From the NCBI GenBank assembly GCA_947303335.1, contig CAMYYB010000007.1, forward strand, positions 1 through 64,000: a DNA stretch of 64,000 nt, read 5' to 3'. Under the pieces are notes generated by a model. That model was not told the DNA's origin, did not search any database, and worked only from the letters and a program-made list of their open reading frames with translations. Positions within the stretch are counted from its first letter, which is position 1; every line of letters begins with the position of its first letter. This document shows, one piece after another, positions 60,908 to 64,000 of the stretch. This DNA is from an uncultured Bacteroidales bacterium (GTDB lineage Bacteria > Bacteroidota > Bacteroidia > Bacteroidales > F082). The position numbers and the translations under genes are program-made.

Positions 60908-63184
60908 TCAAAATGTATATCCAAACGAGAAATACGCTCCGAAGTGGTTTAAGCCCCCATTCCTCATCCAGTGGGCTGTCAGCGAGATTGGACCTAAGAG
61001 GCTATTGTAGGTGTATCTCAGACCTGCACCTTGTGTTCCGTTTTTGAACATATTAGCCACTCCGTTTGGAGCCAAACCCAAAGGCACCATATAGTTGTAC
61101 ATTGCGGTCAGATAGTGTTTCCCGTAGAAGTTATAGCGTAGGTCGCAACGCAGGATAGAGGCATTATCATACGAGGATTTTACTGAGGTGATACCGATAA
61201 AAGGCATCTGATCCTCGAAATGGCGTCCCGCTATTTCTCCACCAATCCAGTTCCACATATTAAAATAATCAGAGAAAGTCACATATCTTCCATACAGCTG
61301 CGGGATGATGGTCACCCTTCCGTTTTTTGGTGTGATATAACCCTGAAAAGCATAACTGATGTCAAAGAACTTGCCATTATTATGAGTATCGATATGGTAA
61401 TGACTCGTCAATCGTGCAGCAATGCCATGTTTGGCAAAATAGGCATCGTCAAGATTATCGTAAGCTATGGTGACGTATGGCGACAGCAAAGTGTTGGTAA
61501 CAAAGAAAACGGTATCAAAGAAACTCCCTTCGATGGAAGAACGGTCAAAAGAATTGCGGGCGTATGAAATGCCAATGGCAGTGTTGAAGTTAAGCAAATG
61601 AAACTGCGAGATGTAGGCACTCACCTTTTGTTGCTGATATCCATTTATGTTGTCGGTCAACATCTTGAAATGCTCGTTGCGATAATCGGCAGCAATACTG
61701 AAATTGGCTAATGATGATTTGGAATAGGTATATGTGAGGTTGAGACGAGGGTTGTAACTCAGCTTGGCGGTGAAGTCAAGTTTCGAGCCACCGAAACGTT
61801 TGGCATTCAAGCCCAAATTGATCAACACCCCAGCACCCTCCTCAGTATCATAACGAACGCCCAAACCGAAAACATGCGGCTTTGCGGGTTTCATGTGAAC
61901 AGTCAGGTCATAAACACCCTCAAGCAATTTTTCCCGATGGAGAGAGTCACTCTCTTTTACATTATAAGTGATTTCATCGAAACAACCCGTGCCGCGATAA
62001 ACCTGCATCGCATGATCAATGCTCTCTTGTGTATACAATTGCCCAACCTTCAGACCACCCTTACGAATGAGCCAACGGCTTTGGGCTTCAGTGACGTTGT
62101 TGATGGTAACAGAACGTATCATGACAGTGTCGACTGCGATATTCTTAGCCTGTTCAGCGTGCAGGATTTTGCCGACGCTGTAACCTGCAGCGTGATCCAA
62201 GGCTTGCTTGATACTCAAGAGCTGGTCGTGAAACTCGACAGCCTTCTTGTATCCGCGTTCCACCAATGTGTCGATAGCTTCTGAGGTGAAACTAAGCATA
62301 CCGAAGCCGCTTATGTCGGGCACGATGTAAATGTTGCAAAGCTTGCGGTTTTCCTCACGCTTGAAACTCGTGCTGTTAGTGACCAAGCGTCCAAACACCT
62401 GAGGCAGCGACTGCAAATCATCAGCGGTAACATCTTTCGACGATGTAATCTCAATACCGATGATGATGTCGGCACCCATGGCACGCAGTACATCGGCTGG
62501 AAAATTGTTGACCAGACCGCCATCGACCAACACCTTATCGCCAATCTGAACGGGAGAGAACACACCCGGAATGGCCATACTGGCGCGCATCGCCATAGGA
62601 ACATTGCCACTGCGCAGCACCACCTCTTCACCAGTAATCAAGTCAGTGGCTACACAGGCGAAAGGAATGGGCAGATCGTTGAAGTCCATTTGCTCCTGAT
62701 AACCCACACACAAGTCGTTGAACAGGTTGACCAACGAGCTGTTGTTGACGTATGCACTCGGTAACTGGCTGATAAAAGTTGAATTGGAGTTATTGTCAGA
62801 AAGGTTCCCAAAACTGAACGGTACATTGAGTAAGAAAGTACTATTGCGTCGACGCGCCTCTTCTGACATCGTCGTACGGTCAATCTTATTGCCAATGTAT
62901 TGCGACCAGTCCATGCTTGAGATAAGTTGCTTAAGTTGATCTGGCGTATAACCCAAAGCATACAATCCGCCCATAATGGAGCCCATACTGGTACCCGCCA
63001 CATAATCGACAGGGATTCCCATCTCTTCGATGTATTTCAACACACCGATGTGAGCGGCACCTTTGGCACCGCCGCCTCCCATTACTACTCCAACTTTGGG
63101 ACGCGGGGCACGAATCACGTCGTTTTGAGCTTGCAGACAAACTACAACCGCCAATGCAATGGTAACAAGAAAAATCTTCTTCAT
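60908..63184 (-). CDS. Patatin-like phospholipase fused to an outer-membrane barrel
   Basis: 758 residues. A signal peptide ends VVCLQAQ. Residues of about 25-225 are a patatin domain: oxyanion loop GGGGAKGAAHIG, nucleophile GTSMGS (serine about 66), and the Asp in DGGLVNNFP. About 340-420 resembles a POTRA-type segment, and 430-758 is a D15/BamA-like beta barrel ending in FGAYFSFGYTF, with a terminal Phe. Known relatives (PlpD type) are type Vd autotransporters that expose a lipase. The promoter lies at 63214. Confidence 0.9.
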   Translation of the reverse strand: MKKIFLVTIALAVVVCLQAQNDVIRAPRPKVGVVMGGGGAKGAAHIGVLKYIEEMGIPVDYVAGTSMGSIMGGLYALGYTPDQLKQLISSMDWSQYIGNKIDRTTMSEEARRRNSTFLLNVPFSFGNLSDNNSNSTFISQLPSAYVNNSSLVNLFNDLCVGYQEQMDFNDLPIPFACVATDLITGEEVVLRSGNVPMAMRASMAIPGVFSPVQIGDKVLVDGGLVNNFPADVLRAMGADIIIGIEITSSKDVTADDLQSLPQVFGRLVTNSTSFKREENRKLCNIYIVPDISGFGMLSFTSEAIDTLVERGYKKAVEFHDQLLSIKQALDHAAGYSVGKILHAEQAKNIAVDTVMIRSVTINNVTEAQSRWLIRKGGLKVGQLYTQESIDHAMQVYRGTGCFDEITYNVKESDSLHREKLLEGVYDLTVHMKPAKPHVFGLGVRYDTEEGAGVLINLGLNAKRFGGSKLDFTAKLSYNPRLNLTYTYSKSSLANFSIAADYRNEHFKMLTDNINGYQQQKVSAYISQFHLLNFNTAIGISYARNSFDRSSIEGSFFDTVFFVTNTLLSPYVTIAYDNLDDAYFAKHGIAARLTSHYHIDTHNNGKFFDISYAFQGYITPKNGRVTIIPQLYGRYVTFSDYFNMWNWIGGEIAGRHFEDQMPFIGITSVKSSYDNASILRCDLRYNFYGKHYLTAMYNYMVPLGLAPNGVANMFKNGTQGAGLRYTYNSLLGPISLTAHWMRNGGLNHFGAYFSFGYTF

Positions 63185-63213
63185 CGGATTTCGAATTAAG
63201 TAATAACAAGTGA

Positions 63214-63221
63214 CAAAAATA
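63214..63221 (-). promoter_or_regulatory. -7 element for the patatin gene
   Basis: TATTTTTG on the minus strand, 29 bp before the start codon. Confidence 0.58.
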
Positions 63222-63253
63222 CAGATTTTTCAAAAACACATTCAAACAACGAT

Positions 63254-63283
63254 AAAAAAGAAGACCGCCCGTAACGAGCGGCC
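63254..63283 (-). terminator. Terminator of the small lipoprotein gene
   Basis: On the minus strand, GGCCGCTCG pairs with CGGGCGGTC (two wobble pairs) around a TTA loop, followed by a T-rich run. Confidence 0.82.
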
Positions 63284-63322
63284 TCCCATAACTCCAAAAA
63301 CTTCATTTAAACGATAAAGCAA

Positions 63323-63754
63323 TTACTTCTTCAGCTTGCCCAAACGAGCAGTTACTTTATAGGTGGTCTTTGACCAAATGTCAGTGCCAAGAACGGGGGC
63401 GTGACGATATGATTCTACCTGAGGATAGATAACCACATCGTAGCCAGGATTCTTATCCATCATGTTGTAGAGAGCGTAGTTGGCGCCATCATCGACTCTA
63501 AGACCGATAACAGGAATCACAGTACCGAAAGAAGGAGTGTTAGCAGCCTTGGTTGTTCCAAAGAGGTGGATCCAGTCAACACCAAGAACGCGATAGACAG
63601 TGGCTTCACCAACAACCTGGTCAGACAGGATAAAGTCTTCGGCATGATACTCAACAGTGGCATTGGGCTCTCTCATGCTGTGACGATAGGTGTGGCAGCT
63701 TGACATAAACAATACTGCAGCAGCGCAGACTAAGAAAAGACTAAGTTTTTTCAT
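63323..63754 (-). CDS. Small lipoprotein of unknown function
   Basis: 143 residues. The signal peptide ends AVLFMSSC. The mature part has EDFILSDQVVGEATVYRVLGVDWIHLFG and NPGYDVVIYPQVESYRH, with a short basic tail (ARLGKLKK). The alternating pattern suggests a beta-rich envelope protein. I do not recognise its family. It lies upstream of a terminator, so it is not cotranscribed with the patatin gene. Confidence 0.72.
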   Translation of the reverse strand: MKKLSLFLVCAAAVLFMSSCHTYRHSMREPNATVEYHAEDFILSDQVVGEATVYRVLGVDWIHLFGTTKAANTPSFGTVIPVIGLRVDDGANYALYNMMDKNPGYDVVIYPQVESYRHAPVLGTDIWSKTTYKVTARLGKLKK

Positions 63755-63802
63755 GATAATTTGATTTGATGATTAATGATTATTTGTTGATTAATGGAGT
63801 TT

Positions 63803-64000
63803 CTATTTTTCCGTTTTTTTCAGACCCACCAGATTGAGTGAAATGTTGCCGTAAACCGCATGGGCAGTGCAAACACCACCAAACTCAAGCCATCTGAAAG
63901 GCTTCAGCGACAAGCCAGCACCATAATTGAAGTGAGAATAAACCCTTTCGGCATCATAATCATGATAAATAGCATGACTTTCAAAATCCACATTGACGGT
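63803..64000 (-). CDS. Partial gene at window end, envelope protein C-terminus
   Basis: At least 65 codons are open to the window edge, and the 5' part is missing. The visible C-terminus (YSHFNYGAGLSLKPFRWLEFGG ... VYGNISLNLVGLKKTEK) has alternating beta-strand character, fitting a small outer-membrane barrel. The GTG at 63991 is internal. It may pair with the lipoprotein at 63323, 48 bp downstream. Confidence 0.5.
   Translation of the reverse strand, partial: TVNVDFESHAIYHDYDAERVYSHFNYGAGLSLKPFRWLEFGGVCTAHAVYGNISLNLVGLKKTEK

Overview
The window comes from a member of the Bacteroidales (Bacteroidota). Many genes are preceded by the Bacteroidota -7 promoter element TAnnTTTG. Two secreted proteins end in type IX secretion (T9SS type A) sorting domains. 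The gene content also fits: a BspA-like leucine-rich repeat protein, an S46 dipeptidyl-peptidase, many short lipoproteins, FISUMP-type surface lipoproteins, DUF3089, DUF4954 and GxxExxY. I cannot place it to genus. No rRNA, tRNA or CRISPR array was recognised.

Layout. 1-6.5 kb: tatD, a DUF3089 lipoprotein, glyA, then a cassette (46-residue peptide plus FISUMP lipoprotein) followed by a second, truncated copy of the glyA 3' end. 6.5-13.1 kb: a T9SS-exported leucine-rich repeat protein and a tightly packed operon led by a TPR/transmembrane/HTH protein with internally duplicated lipoprotein genes. 13.1-27.8 kb: an S46 peptidase with the Asp/Glu-specificity arginine, a second FISUMP operon, a parDE toxin-antitoxin pair with a clear operator, rlmN, map, DUF1846, a YfcC-type transporter, a 0.55-kb inverted-repeat-bounded noncoding element with an 11-bp phased array, an M28 peptidase and tsaB. 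27.8-30.1 kb: a solitary adenine methyltransferase and a GIY-YIG nuclease gene framed by palindromic repeats.

30.1-60.8 kb is a surface polysaccharide locus. Nucleotide-sugar genes come first (galE, rfbA, rfbB, nagB, a WlbA-like dehydrogenase, a TviC-like epimerase, a TviB-like dehydrogenase). An AT-rich variable core follows: Wzx flippase, Wzy-like polymerase, acyltransferases, a GNAT enzyme, two ATP-grasp enzymes, a CapA-type phosphoesterase, a polysaccharide deacetylase, a GT4 glycosyltransferase, a WecG/TagA-type transferase and a WecA-like initiating transferase. Divergent wecC and wecB make UDP-ManNAcA. The combination points to a Wzx/Wzy polysaccharide carrying uronic or amino sugars, acetyl groups and perhaps aminoacyl groups. 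60.9-64 kb: a patatin-like outer-membrane phospholipase, a small lipoprotein and a partial gene.

The most notable pattern occurs twice: cargo genes sit directly behind an intact gene and are followed by a diverged duplicate of that gene's 3' end. The hosts are glyA (cargo: small peptide plus FISUMP lipoprotein) and the UDP-sugar dehydrogenase (cargo: XRE regulator, ImmA-type protease and PIN nuclease, with their own promoter). In the second case all six differences over 117 nt are synonymous, so the two copies diverged as parts of working genes rather than by decay after a local duplication. The window is also rich in short palindromic and tandem repeats. One is inserted in frame in wecB, one encodes the C-terminus of the GIY-YIG nuclease, and one forms the galE leader.
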